Of a stretch of 64,000 nt of DNA, positions 11,945 through 22,736 are shown piece by piece (position 1 is the first letter of the stretch; each line of letters opens with the position of its first letter). A program made the position numbers and the translations under genes. Source of the DNA: Hippophae tibetana (lineage: Eukaryota > Streptophyta > Magnoliopsida > Rosales > Elaeagnaceae); NCBI GenBank assembly GCA_037013495.1, contig CM072811.1, forward strand, positions 48,987,452 through 49,051,451, written 5' to 3'. Below the pieces are notes generated by a model, which had not been told where the DNA came from, did no database searches, and saw only the letters and a list, made by a program, of their open reading frames with translations.

Positions 11945-14900
11945 TATTGGTGTTGATTTCTGTCAATTTTCTACAAGGTTACTATTTACGTGAATAGTGA
12001 ATTACGTGAATTGTGAAATTTTGTCGACGATATTTGTTCGTTGACGGAAGTGTTTTAATACACGGTGGAAAATGTACATAGAGAATTACCTATATCAAAG
12101 AAATCTATATCAATCTCTCTCAGGGAAGAAGCCAGAGGCTATGAAGGAAAAAGATTAGAATCTTCTATACAGACAAGCCCTCATAGTTATTCGATTGACG
12201 TTATCCTGTAATGTTGCTTTCAACGTAGCAAAGGAAAAGACCACGACAGGTCTTATGGCAACTCTCTCCAATATGTATGAGAAGACATCAGCCTCAAACA
12301 AAGTGCACTTGATGAGAAGTTTGTTCAATTTACGGATGATGGAAGGCGCATCAGTAGCTCAACATCTCAATGAACTCAACACAGTCACAACCAAATTGAG
12401 TTTAGTGGAAATTGAATTCGATGAAGAAGTACGAGCATTGATACTTTTGTCTTATTTACCATAAAGTTAGAATGCTACTGTCACGACTATAAGTAGCTCG
12501 TTAGGAAGCAATAAGTTGAAATTTAACGATGTCCGTGATCTGGTTCTCAATGAAGAGATTTAACGTAAAGAGTCAAGTGAATGGTCAACTTCTTCAGTTT
12601 TGCATACAGAGTCATGAGGAAGAAATTCAACCAAAGGTAGATCAAATTACAAGAGGTCCAAATCCAGGAATCCTAATAATTCCTATAGCTCGAAGACTAT
12701 CGAGTGTTGAAATTGTGGAAGAACCGGGCACTATAAAAATTAGTGCAAGAGTGCACCGAAGGACAAAAAAGTGAAGACAGAGGCAAATGTTACTTCCACC
12801 TTAGGAGAAGATGATGCATTGATATACTCTTTGGAGAGCAAAGAAGAATCTTGGGTGTTAGACTCTAGAGCATCGTTCCATGCTACTTCATAGAAAGAAT
12901 GCTTCGAGAAATATGTCCCTGGAAACCTTGAAAAGGTATATCTTGGTAATGACCAACCATGTGCTATTATTGGCAAAGGTGTTGTGAAGATTAAGTTGAG
13001 AGGGTCTATTTGGGAGCCAAAGAATGTCAGGTATATTCTCGACTTAAGAAGGAACTTAATCTCAGTAGGGCAATTGGCCAGTGAAGGCTACATTATGATC
13101 TTCCATGGTGATGATTGGAAGATTTCAAACTGCGCAATGAAAATTGCTCGAGGTAAGAAGAATGACACTCTTTACATGACAGTAGGAACACGTGTTTCAA
13201 TCGCAGTTGTAGCAAGCAATGGAACATCAAATTTGTGGCACCAGAGACTAGGCCACACAAGTGAGAAAGGGATGAAGATTATGCACTCAAAGGGAAAACT
13301 TCCAGGTCTACAGTCTGCGGAGATAGACATGTGCGAAGATTGCATACTTGGAAAGCAAAAAAGAATCAGCTTTCAGACAAGTTACAGAACCCCAAAGAAG
13401 GAAAGGCTAGAGCTTATTCACTCTGATGTTTGGGGACCAACGACCGTCTCATCCATTGGTGGGAAACACTACTTTATGACTTTCATCGATGATCACTCTC
13501 GGAAGGTATGAGTTTACTTTCTAAAGCATAAGTCTGAAGTATTTGAGGCTATCGGAAAATGAAAAGCTATGGTGGAAAATGAGATGGGTTTGAAGATCAA
13601 AAAGCTCAGAACCGATAATGGTGGTGAATATAAAGACACTAGATTCAAAAATTTATGCTATGAGCACGGGATCAGAATGGAAAGAACTGTGCCAGACACG
13701 CCTCAACACAATGGTGTAGCTGAGCGTATGAACCGAACGTTGACAGAAAGAGCCAGAAGCATTCATATACAATCAGGTCGACCGAAGCAATTCTGGGCAA
13801 AAGCAGTCAACACGATAGCTTACTTGATCAACCGAGACCTATCTGTTCCATTGGAACACAGAATACCAGAGGAGGTATGAAGCAGAAAAGAGGTGAAACT
13901 ATCACATCTAAAAGTTTTTGGTTGTGTAGCATTTGTGCATATGAGTGATCAAGGTAGGAATAAGCTTGATCCAAAATTCAAGAAATGTACATTCATCGGT
14001 TATGGTGAGGATGAGTTTGGCTATCGCATTTGTAATGATGAAAATAAGAAAGTGATCCGTAGTAGAGATGTGATTTTCAACGAAAGGGTGATGTATAAGG
14101 ACATGCATAAAATAGACACCAACGACTCAAAGTAGAATAAGTTGGTATTTGCAGATGCAGATGATGTCCCAGATAGTTTCATAATGGACCCAATTGTAAC
14201 AAGTCCTCAGCCAGAGGAACTTGTTGGACAAAGCAGTATGCAGCAGTCCGACACACCATAACCTCCTATTCCAACTCCTGTATTGAGAAGGTCTTCTCGA
14301 CCTCATGTGCCTAACATGAGATACATGAACTATATGTTACTGACTGATGAAGGGGAGCCTGAATGCTATGATGGAGCTTGTCAGACTCGAGATTCTAGCA
14401 AGTGAGATCTTGCCATGAAAGAAGAAATGAAATCTCTCATATCCAACCAGACATGGGAACTAGCTGAGTTACCTATGAGAAATAAGGCACTGCACAACAA
14501 ATGGGTGTACCGGGTGAAAGAGAAGCTTTATTGTTCCAAGAGATACAAAGCCCGCCTAGTTGTCAAAGGGTTTCAACAGAAGGAAGGAGTTGACTACACT
14601 GACATTTTCCCTCCTGTTATGAAACTCAATACTATCAGATTAGTGTTGAGTATTGTAGCCATTGAAGATTTTCATCTTGAATAGTTGGATGTGAAGACTG
14701 CATTCCTTCACAGAGATTTAGATGAAGAGATTTACATGTACCAACCGGAAGGTTTCTTAGAAAAAGGGAAGAAGAATATGGTGTGCAAACTTAAGAAGAG
14801 TTTGTATGGCCTAAAACAAGCCCCAAGATAATGGTACAAAAAGTTTGACAGCTTCATGCACAAGGAGGGTTTTCAGAAGTGCAATGCCGACCACTGTTGC

Positions 14901-15843
14901 TACTTTAAGAGATATAGGTCCAGTTATATCATTTTACTACTTTATGTTGATGATATGTTCGTAGCAGGTTCAAATATGGATGATATAAGAAGATTGAAGC
15001 ATCAATTGTCAAAGAAGTTTGACATGAAATACTTGGGTCCAACAAAGAAGATTTTTGGAATGCAAATCACAAGAAATAAGAAGAAAGGATCCTTGCAGTT
15101 ATCTCAAGTATAGTACATCAATCATGTTTTACATAGATTCAACATGGGCGACGCCGAACCAGTTAGCACACCCTTGGTCATGTAGTGGGAGTTGTTAGCA
15201 GATTTATGTCAAACCTAGGGAAAACTCATTGGGAATTAGTCAAGTGGATTTTGAGGTATCTACGAGGCACCATAGAAAAGTTCTTGTACTTTAGTAAATG
15301 AGAGTTAAAAGTACAAGGGTATGTAGACGCAGACTTTGGAGGTGAAGTTGATCACCGAATAAGCCCCACCGGTTATATATTTACTGTTAAAACTACAGCT
15401 ATTAGTTGGATGTCACAAATACAGAAAATTGTCACTCTATCGACTACAGAGGCTGAGTATGTAGCAGTAACTAAAGCTAGTAAATAGATGATATGGCTTC
15501 AAGGTTTGTTAACTGAATTGAGATTCAAACAGGAGAAGAATGTTCTGCATAATGATAGTCAAAATGCAATACACTTGGCGAAGAATTCAACATTTCATTC
15601 TAGAACCAAGCATATTGGACTTCGTTATCACTTTATCAGATCTCTATTGGAGGATGATGTGTTAATACTGGAGAAGATTCAAGGAAGCAAAAATCCAGCA
15701 GATATGTTAACAAAGGTGGTGACTATTGACAAACTGAAGTTGTGCTCAACTTCATTTGGTCTGCTAGAGTAACAAAGACTAGAAAAGCTGATGCATTGAT
15801 CGAGGTGTGAAGACAGATTGAAATTAGTCTTCAAGTGGGAGAT

Positions 15844-16275
15844 TGTTATAAAGCTTCTTAATTTAAGGAGCAAAACATGAAGCAAAACAAGGAGTAAAAC
15901 ATGGAGCAAAACATGTAGCTTAATTCGAGGAGGAATTCAAGTAACCATTAATTTAAGGAGTAATTCAACGAGTGAATTTTCCTATAAATAGATGTGTAAT
16001 TGTAATGAATTAATCATCCAAAGTGTTCATTCCAATAGGGAGAAAAACTTTTGTGAGAGAAAATTGAGAGTAATTTTCTTGGGTGTAATTGAGTTGTGAG
16101 TTGTGATTGTTGTAAACATATTTTGTAATTTCTCCTCTTTCAATAAAAAGATCTACAGTAAGTCCATAAACGTAAGCAAGATTGACCGAATTCCGTTATC
16201 AAATTTGTGTGTTATTTTTCTATTTTTGCTTTCTCATAAGTCTGACTTATCGAGAATTTGTTTAATTTCTCAACA
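15844..16275 (+). repeat. 3' LTR of the copia element
   Basis: A 432-base repeat starting TGTTATAAAGC after a purine-rich tract and ending TCTCAACA, i.e. TG...CA ends. It contains CCTATAAATAGATG, a likely TATA box, at about 15981-15994. Confidence 0.88.
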
Positions 16276-18287
16276 AAATTGTATAATGTAATTTCTCTAT
16301 TTTATTTAGGAAAAAAGAAGTCCTAATTGTCACAAAAATATATATTATTTAGTGAAAAAAATACATCAATCAAACACAAGAGAGAGAGAGAGAAAGAGAC
16401 AAAAATAGACTATCTTTATATTAGTTTTTTTTAAATAATCTTTTTTTAAAATGTATAAAAATTATTAGAACCAATCTAATTTATATTACTTAACCAAATC
16501 AATTTAATATTTTTAGATTTTGAGTTTTTATTAGTTTGCATTAATTTTTATTTTTATAAAACCCATTTATATTAGATTTGTTAAATTCTTATTTTTTTAA
16601 ACGCTATAATAATCAAATAAACTTATTATTATTTTTAATTTTATTAAGGATTTTTTATTTTTATTTTCTCTCATATAATATTAATTTATATTGCATAAAT
16701 AATATTATAAATAACTTAGATATGATAATTAACTAATGTTGTTTCGCTGCATAAATCATTATTATTTTTTATTATCTATTTGCATTATTTAATTTTTTTT
16801 ATTGTATTTTATGACTAATACGAGTAATGAATCAACAATAGCATTTTTCAATATTCTTTATTTTTTATAGTATTTAAAATTATATTATAATTTTAAAAAT
16901 TTAAATTTTAATTATTTTAACTTAAAGATATTAAATAACTAAATGAAATCTAAAATATTTAAATTTGAAGATTATAGTTAAATTAATATTAAAAATATTA
17001 GAAATTAAAATACACAATTTAAAAAATATTAATAAAAAATGAGATTTTTTCTTTTTTATAAAATTACTTGACCAATTTAAACCAAATAAAACAAAGTTAG
17101 TTAGAGTATATTATTTTTCAAATTTTTTCGTTAAGATTGTTTTTTATTTTTCAAAAATTGATTATATTAGTTCATTCTAATTTGATCTTATATGAGCACA
17201 CGCCTAATATTTCACACATAATTTTTAGTAACTTTGAAAACAAAAATTTCAAGATTTTTTAGAGAGCACAACTAAAATAGATTTATATCGGTAAAATACA
17301 CTTGCATTATACATGTAATTTTTAATCATTGCAAAATTTTAGTAACATTAGTAGAAATTAAAAATGTAGATGCTATTTTGCATTAACAAAGTAGTTTAAT
17401 TGTAAAATATAATCAGTTTTCATCAATAAAGTTTAACTTTTAACCCTCATATATGTATATATATTATTTTTATATAATATAGAAAAATATTTTTTTTAAA
17501 ATTATTTAAAAGTAAAATTATTAAATAATTGAATTATATAAAAATTAGAAGATAAGATAACTTCATAATGACTCAATTATATTTAATACTAAAAACATAT
17601 TAGCATGTGTTCAAATCATTGAAATTTTTATCCAGACAAAAATTCACATATAATAATAACATATATTATTAAAATAAATTGTTTCAATTTAAAAAATAAT
17701 TTTAATTTGTTTTTAAATAAAATTTTTGAAGTGTTAAAAAGTCATCAAATTTTAAACATTATTTATACATCATAAAATTTATAAATAAGCAAGTAAGTTT
17801 TGGTAGAATTAGGGATATTAAGATAAAATAAATTTATTTTATTTTAAATAATTTATATCATAACAAAAGTAATTTTTTTAATACAATCGTACTATTACTA
17901 AGTTAATAGATATGAAAAATATATTCTTAAAAAAAGTAGAGAGTTAAAATCGACATATAAATAAAGATAAGTTTAAATTTTAATAATTTAAATAAAATTT
18001 AGTAAGTGTCTCGCATAGTAAAAAAAGTATGAATTTTATAATAATAATTACTCCTTTGCATTATTTTATTTCTTCAACTAAAATTTCTAAAATATTTACT
18101 TAAATATAAAAAAAACAAATTTCTTTAATGAAATGCATATATGTAGATATTAGATGGAATTATTTTACATTTAAAAATATTTTTGTATTTAAGTTGATAA
18201 GTTAATGAATTATATTCCGTAGAATTCTCTTTGAAGAAGTGAGAAAACATTAAGGAACAAAAAAAATATTGTGATAAGAATGCATAC

Positions 18288-18290
<3 letters not shown>

Positions 18291-18325
<35 letters not shown>

Positions 18326-18367
18326 GATATAAAATAATAATAAGATATAAAATAATAATAAGATAAA
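18291..18367. repeat. (AAT)n microsatellite
   Basis: About a dozen ATA/AAT units, then three units of ATAATAATAAGATATAAA type, a compound microsatellite. The reverse-strand open frame through it (Leu/Tyr-rich) is a by-product of the repeat. Confidence 0.85.
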
Positions 18368-19155
18368 AATAAACACAGTAAAATTATTTTTATAATTTTT
18401 TTGAGTGATTTTAAATTTATTTAAATTATTATTATTATATTTAAATTAAAAATATCATATGATAAGAGATATTATTACAAATCAAATAAACTCTTTTGTT
18501 TTATGTCATTTTTTTAAATTTTTTTCATACATATCCATGTAGTTTTAAGAAGTTTATTTATTTTTGTTAAAAAACTTGTATATAATATGAGATATTTATA
18601 AATATGAGATTATTGTGTTAAAAATAATGTATTTTTTAAAATAGAATAAATAAAATTAATTAATTAATTTTCAATAATAAATATTATCACGTGAGTATTT
18701 TTTTAATTTAAACATAATAATATAAATTAAAATTAATTTATGTATTTTTAAAAATCAAGTGGTATGTAATCATTAACTCAAAAAGAAAATGATTAAATTA
18801 ATTTATTTATAAAAAAGTGATTTTTAATGTAATTTTTTTAGTTATCTTAGTGTTAAATTTATTGACATTTTAGTTAATTTTGTAAAATTTTAATTATTTT
18901 ATTCATTTTATTTTTCATTTTTTAATTTTTAGATATATTTTTTTCTTTGTGTATTTACCAATTATATTAGTTAGATTCAATTCGATTTTTTTTTAATTTT
19001 TTTAAAAAATTAAAAATTAAAAATTAAAATATTAAAATATTAAAAAATATAATAATAAGTTAATTAAAATATTTTTTTTTACATAACTACTATATTTAAT
19101 TCATAGCATTTGTATTTAGTTTCGTTTGCTCTGCCTCTGAAGTCTGAACGCATAT

Positions 19156-19164
19156 CCACAATTG

Positions 19165-19201
<37 letters not shown>

Positions 19202-19268
19202 AATATTGAATTAGCCACAATTGAAATATATATATATATATATATATATAATTTAAATATTGAATTAG
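19156..19268. repeat. Tandem duplication with (TA)n cores
   Basis: Two head-to-tail units, 19156-19214 and 19215-19268. Each reads CCACAATTGAAATA, then a (TA)n run, then TTTAAATATTGAATTAG. They differ mainly in TA-repeat length. The block lies about 400-500 bases upstream of the receptor kinase start codon. Confidence 0.85.
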
Positions 19269-19450
19269 AGGCTTCCTATTGTTGAAGTCAAAGCCTTAAC
19301 ATCTTCTCTCTTTGCCCTTATTGCAGACTTTCTCTATTAGACATCTCTGTATTTACTTTTCTATTTAGTTGTTAATTTGTTTATTATTATTATTTTTTTC
19401 TTCATCTTCTACCATCGTCCACAACATACAAAGCAAATAAAAACCCATCA

Positions 19451-19530
19451 TTTTCTTTCTTTTCCGCTTATTCTCTCTCTATCTCTCTCTCTTTCCATTC
19501 CTCACTTTTTTTTTTTTTTTTTCCACTTTC
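19451..19530 (+). promoter_or_regulatory. Pyrimidine-rich leader of the PSKR-like gene
   Basis: CT-rich stretch (TTTTCTTTCT, CTCTCTCTATCTCTCT, long T run) about 120-200 bases upstream of the ATG. CT-rich tracts near the transcription start are common in plant promoters and 5' UTRs; the exact start site cannot be read. Confidence 0.45.
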
Positions 19531-19652
19531 CCTTCTTTTCTCAACCAGAATGCCTTACACATTTATACCCATTTCAGAAAAATTAATTCTTCAAATTTAC
19601 TTTGCCGCACCTTGATCTTATTTAATCTTCTGGGTTTGGGTTTTTTCAGCAA

Positions 19653-22600
19653 ATGGGTTTTCAGGATTTCTGGGTTATCATCATCTTTGCTGGGTTTTTC
19701 TTCCAAGTTCGGTATCTGAATTCTCAGAATCTGATGTGCAATCCAAATGATATGAAGGCTTTGCAGAGTTTTATGAGTAATTTGGATAAGATAATCGATG
19801 GGTGGGGAACAAATTTATCTTCTAATTGTTGTAGATGGGAAGGTATAACTTGTAATTCTTCTACAGCTCTTGGACTAAAAAGTACTTTTGGTAATGATTC
19901 TGTTACTGATAGAGTTGTGAAGTTGGAGCTTTCTAAGAAGAGGTTGGTGGGTAAGCTCTCTGATTCATTGGGTAGTTTGGATCAGCTAAGAACCCTTAAT
20001 CTCTCTCACAATTTTCTCAAAGGCTCTCTTCCTTCTTCAGTTGTCAATTTGCCAAATTTGCAGGTCTTAGATTTGAGCTCCAATGACCTCTCTGGCCCTC
20101 TTCCTCTTAATATAAGTTTACCTTCAATTTTGGTTCTTGATATTTCTCAGAATTACTTGATTGGTTCACTCCCACCAGGTATTTGTGAGAAGTCTTCTGA
20201 ACTTCATAAATTGAATCTTGCAATGAACTATTTAGCTGGTAATCTTCCACCTGAGATTGGTAAATGTGGTTCCTTAGAACACCTTTGTCTTAGCTCAAAT
20301 GATTTAACTGGTGATATACCTGAGATTATGTTTCAGCTAAAAAAATTGACAAGATTGAGTCTTCAGGATAACAAACTTTCAGGGCCACTCAGCAATGGAA
20401 TTGGTAACCTTACTAACCTTGTTCGTTTGGATATATCTTTAAATGGATTTACAGGGACTATCCCAGATGTTTTTCACAACTATAGAAACTTACAACGTTT
20501 TGTAGCCCATTCAAATAATTTCACTGGTTTTATACCTTCTTCATTGTCAAATTCCCCAACTCTTGCTTTGCTGAACTTGAGGAACAATTCATTGCAGGGT
20601 CGTATAAATCTTAATTGTTCTGCTTTGGTTAGCTTGACCTCTCTTGATTTAGGTACTAACCAATTTCAGGGGCCTATTCCTGCAAACCTTCCCTCCTGTC
20701 AATATTTGAATAATGTAAATCTTGCCCGTAACAACTTCAATGGACATGTAATACCTGAAAGCTTCAAAAAATTTCATAGTCTGTCTTATCTATCTTTGTC
20801 AAATTCCAGCATCTCTAATGTTTCTTCTGTTCTGAAGATCTTACAGCAGTGCAAGAACCTTACTACTTTAGTCCTCACCTTGAACTTTCATGGTGAAGAG
20901 TTGCCTGCAGATCCTACTTTGGATTTCCAAATGTTAAAGGTGTTAATTATTGCAAATTGTAGATTAACAGGTTCAATTCCACTGTGGTTGAGTGGTAGTA
21001 CCAAATTGCAATTGTTGGATTTATCATGGAACCGCTTGAGTGGAGCAATTCCAGCTTGGTTTGGCAACTTTTCTTCCCTGTTTTACTTGGATTTGTCAAA
21101 CAACACTTTAACCGGTGAGATCCCAAAAACTTTAACTGGATTACGGTGCCTCATTGATAGGGATATTTCACTGGAGGAGCCTTCCCCAGATTTCCCTTTT
21201 TTCATGAAGAAGAATATTAGTGCTAGAGGGCTGCAGTATAATCAAGTCTGGAGCTTTCCACCAACTCTAGAGTTAGCTTACAATAATCTCACTGGACCCA
21301 TCTGGCCCGAATTTGGGAATCTGAGAAAGCTCCATGTTTTGGATTTACGGGTCAACAATTTATCAGGAACAATCCCAAGTACTTTGTCAGGGATGACCAG
21401 CTTAGAAACACTAGATCTATCACATAACAAGCTTTCAGGGATAATACCACCTTCATTGGTTAATCTGACCTTTCTTTCAAGGTTCAATGTTGCGGAAAAT
21501 GAATTACATGGATCGATTCCTTCTGCAGGTCAGTTTGTTACCTTCCCTTATTCAAGCTATGAAGGAAATAATCTTTGTGGTGAACATTCTCCTGCTCCTC
21601 CCTGTGCATCAAAATGGGAACATAGTACACGGCCACCCAATAGATCAAGAAAAAGAGGGGTGATCATTGGAATGGCTTTTGGGATTATAATTGGAACTGC
21701 CCTTTTTATATCCATTATGTTCATAGTTGTGCTGCGGGCACATAGCAAAGGAGAGGTTGATCCCGAAAAAGAGGATGGTAATACCAATGAGAAACACTTG
21801 GAAGAACTTGGTTCAAGATTAGTTATTCTGTTCCAAAACAAGGAGAACCATAAAGAGCAGCTTTCTCTTGATGATCTTTTGAACTCTACCAACAACTTTG
21901 ACCAGGCAAATATTGTTGGTTGTGGAGGTTTTGGTTTAGTTTATAAAGCTACCCTCCCTGATGGTAAAAAAGTTGCGATCAAGAGGCTTTCTGGTGACTG
22001 TGGTCAAATGGACAGAGAATTCCGTGCTGAAGTTGAAGCACTTTCAAGAGCTCAGCATCCAAATCTGGTCGTTCTTCAAGGGTATTGCATGTATAGGAGT
22101 GACAGGCTCCTAATATATTCTTATATGGAAAACAGTAGCCTGGATTATTGGTTACATGAGAAGATTGATGGGCCATGTTCTCTTGACTGGCATACTAGGC
22201 TCCAAATAGCACAAGGGGCTGCAAGAGGCCTAGCTTATTTGCATCAATCATGTGAACCTCATATCCTTCATCGAGATATAAAGTCAAGCAACATTCTTTT
22301 GGATGAGAATTTTCAAGCCCACTTAGCTGATTTTGGTCTTGCAAGGCTCATTCTCCCATATGATACTCATGTAACTACGGATCTTGTTGGAACATTAGGC
22401 TACATCCCTCCTGAGTATGGCCAAGCCTCTGTTGCTACATACAAGGGAGATGTGTATAGTTTTGGAGTTGTATTGTTGGAGCTTCTTGCGGGGAGTAGGC
22501 CCATGGATGTGTGCAAGCCAAAAGGATCCCGGGATTTAATCTCTTGGGTGTTTCAAATGAAGAGGGAAGAAAGGGAAAGTGAGGTGTTTGATCCACTCAT

Positions 22601-22736
22601 TTATGATAAGCAGTATGACAAGGAAATGAGGCAGGTGCTTGAGATCGCATGCCTTTGCTTAAGTGGATCTCCCAAAGTGAGGCCTTCTACACAGCAGCTG
22701 GTTTCATGTCTTGATAGTGTCGGTATCAATACCTAG
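19653..22736 (+). CDS. PSKR1: Phytosulfokine receptor kinase (LRR receptor-like kinase)
   Basis: A single open frame of 1,027 residues without introns, as in Arabidopsis PSKR1 (about 1,008 residues). It has a signal peptide (about 1-24), an N-terminal LRR cap with a CCRW motif, about 20 leucine-rich repeats, and a non-LRR island domain near residues 505-542 (EEPSPDFPFFMKKN to the next YNNLTG) where PSKRs bind the sulfated pentapeptide phytosulfokine. One transmembrane helix lies at about 670-696. The cytoplasmic Ser/Thr kinase has a glycine loop VGCGGFGLVYK (from 755), catalytic Lys777, HRD at 873-875, DFG at 893-895 and GTLGYIPPEYGQASVATYKG in the activation segment. All key residues are present, so the kinase looks active. 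It acts at the plasma membrane with SERK co-receptors in growth and wound/immune signalling (family knowledge). PSKR1 rather than PSKR2 is inferred from overall resemblance. Confidence 0.93.
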   Translation: MGFQDFWVIIIFAGFFFQVRYLNSQNLMCNPNDMKALQSFMSNLDKIIDGWGTNLSSNCCRWEGITCNSSTALGLKSTFGNDSVTDRVVKLELSKKRLVGKLSDSLGSLDQLRTLNLSHNFLKGSLPSSVVNLPNLQVLDLSSNDLSGPLPLNISLPSILVLDISQNYLIGSLPPGICEKSSELHKLNLAMNYLAGNLPPEIGKCGSLEHLCLSSNDLTGDIPEIMFQLKKLTRLSLQDNKLSGPLSNGIGNLTNLVRLDISLNGFTGTIPDVFHNYRNLQRFVAHSNNFTGFIPSSLSNSPTLALLNLRNNSLQGRINLNCSALVSLTSLDLGTNQFQGPIPANLPSCQYLNNVNLARNNFNGHVIPESFKKFHSLSYLSLSNSSISNVSSVLKILQQCKNLTTLVLTLNFHGEELPADPTLDFQMLKVLIIANCRLTGSIPLWLSGSTKLQLLDLSWNRLSGAIPAWFGNFSSLFYLDLSNNTLTGEIPKTLTGLRCLIDRDISLEEPSPDFPFFMKKNISARGLQYNQVWSFPPTLELAYNNLTGPIWPEFGNLRKLHVLDLRVNNLSGTIPSTLSGMTSLETLDLSHNKLSGIIPPSLVNLTFLSRFNVAENELHGSIPSAGQFVTFPYSSYEGNNLCGEHSPAPPCASKWEHSTRPPNRSRKRGVIIGMAFGIIIGTALFISIMFIVVLRAHSKGEVDPEKEDGNTNEKHLEELGSRLVILFQNKENHKEQLSLDDLLNSTNNFDQANIVGCGGFGLVYKATLPDGKKVAIKRLSGDCGQMDREFRAEVEALSRAQHPNLVVLQGYCMYRSDRLLIYSYMENSSLDYWLHEKIDGPCSLDWHTRLQIAQGAARGLAYLHQSCEPHILHRDIKSSNILLDENFQAHLADFGLARLILPYDTHVTTDLVGTLGYIPPEYGQASVATYKGDVYSFGVVLLELLAGSRPMDVCKPKGSRDLISWVFQMKREERESEVFDPLIYDKQYDKEMRQVLEIACLCLSGSPKVRPSTQQLVSCLDSVGINT

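Larger units (their letters stand above)
11651..16275 (+). mobile_element. Ty1/copia LTR retrotransposon fossil, Tork/Tnt1-like
   Basis: A 4.6-kb element with LTRs at 11651-11930 and 15844-16275, an initiator-Met-tRNA primer site just after the 5' LTR, and pol in copia order. Coding fossils run in order: gag (12100-12780, with a CCHC knuckle near its end), protease and pre-integrase domain with WHQRLGH (about 12800-13330), integrase core with LIHSDVWGP and FIDDHSRK (13400-13880), reverse transcriptase with LLYVDDM (14400-15110), and RNase H ending near 15770. A purine-rich tract (AAGTGGGAGAT) sits just before the 3' LTR. The domain order and Tnt1-94-like sequence indicate the Tork lineage. 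The element is broken in at least eight places. The aligned LTR parts differ at roughly 9% of sites by hand count, suggesting insertion a few million years ago. Confidence 0.92.
16276..19652. other. AT-rich intergenic region and PSKR upstream region
   Basis: Extremely AT-rich from 16276 to about 19080, with no coding signature. It includes a trinucleotide repeat at 18291-18367 and a tandemly duplicated (TA)n block at 19156-19268. From about 19270 the composition changes to a pyrimidine-rich leader fitting the promoter and 5' UTR of the receptor kinase gene. Confidence 0.6.

Noticed and set aside
18125-18376. Minus-strand 83-codon open frame rich in Leu, Ile and Tyr
   Set aside because: It is translation through the (AAT)n microsatellite and AT-rich DNA.
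21278-22176. Minus-strand open frames of 65-112 codons
   Set aside because: They are antisense shadows of the receptor kinase coding sequence.
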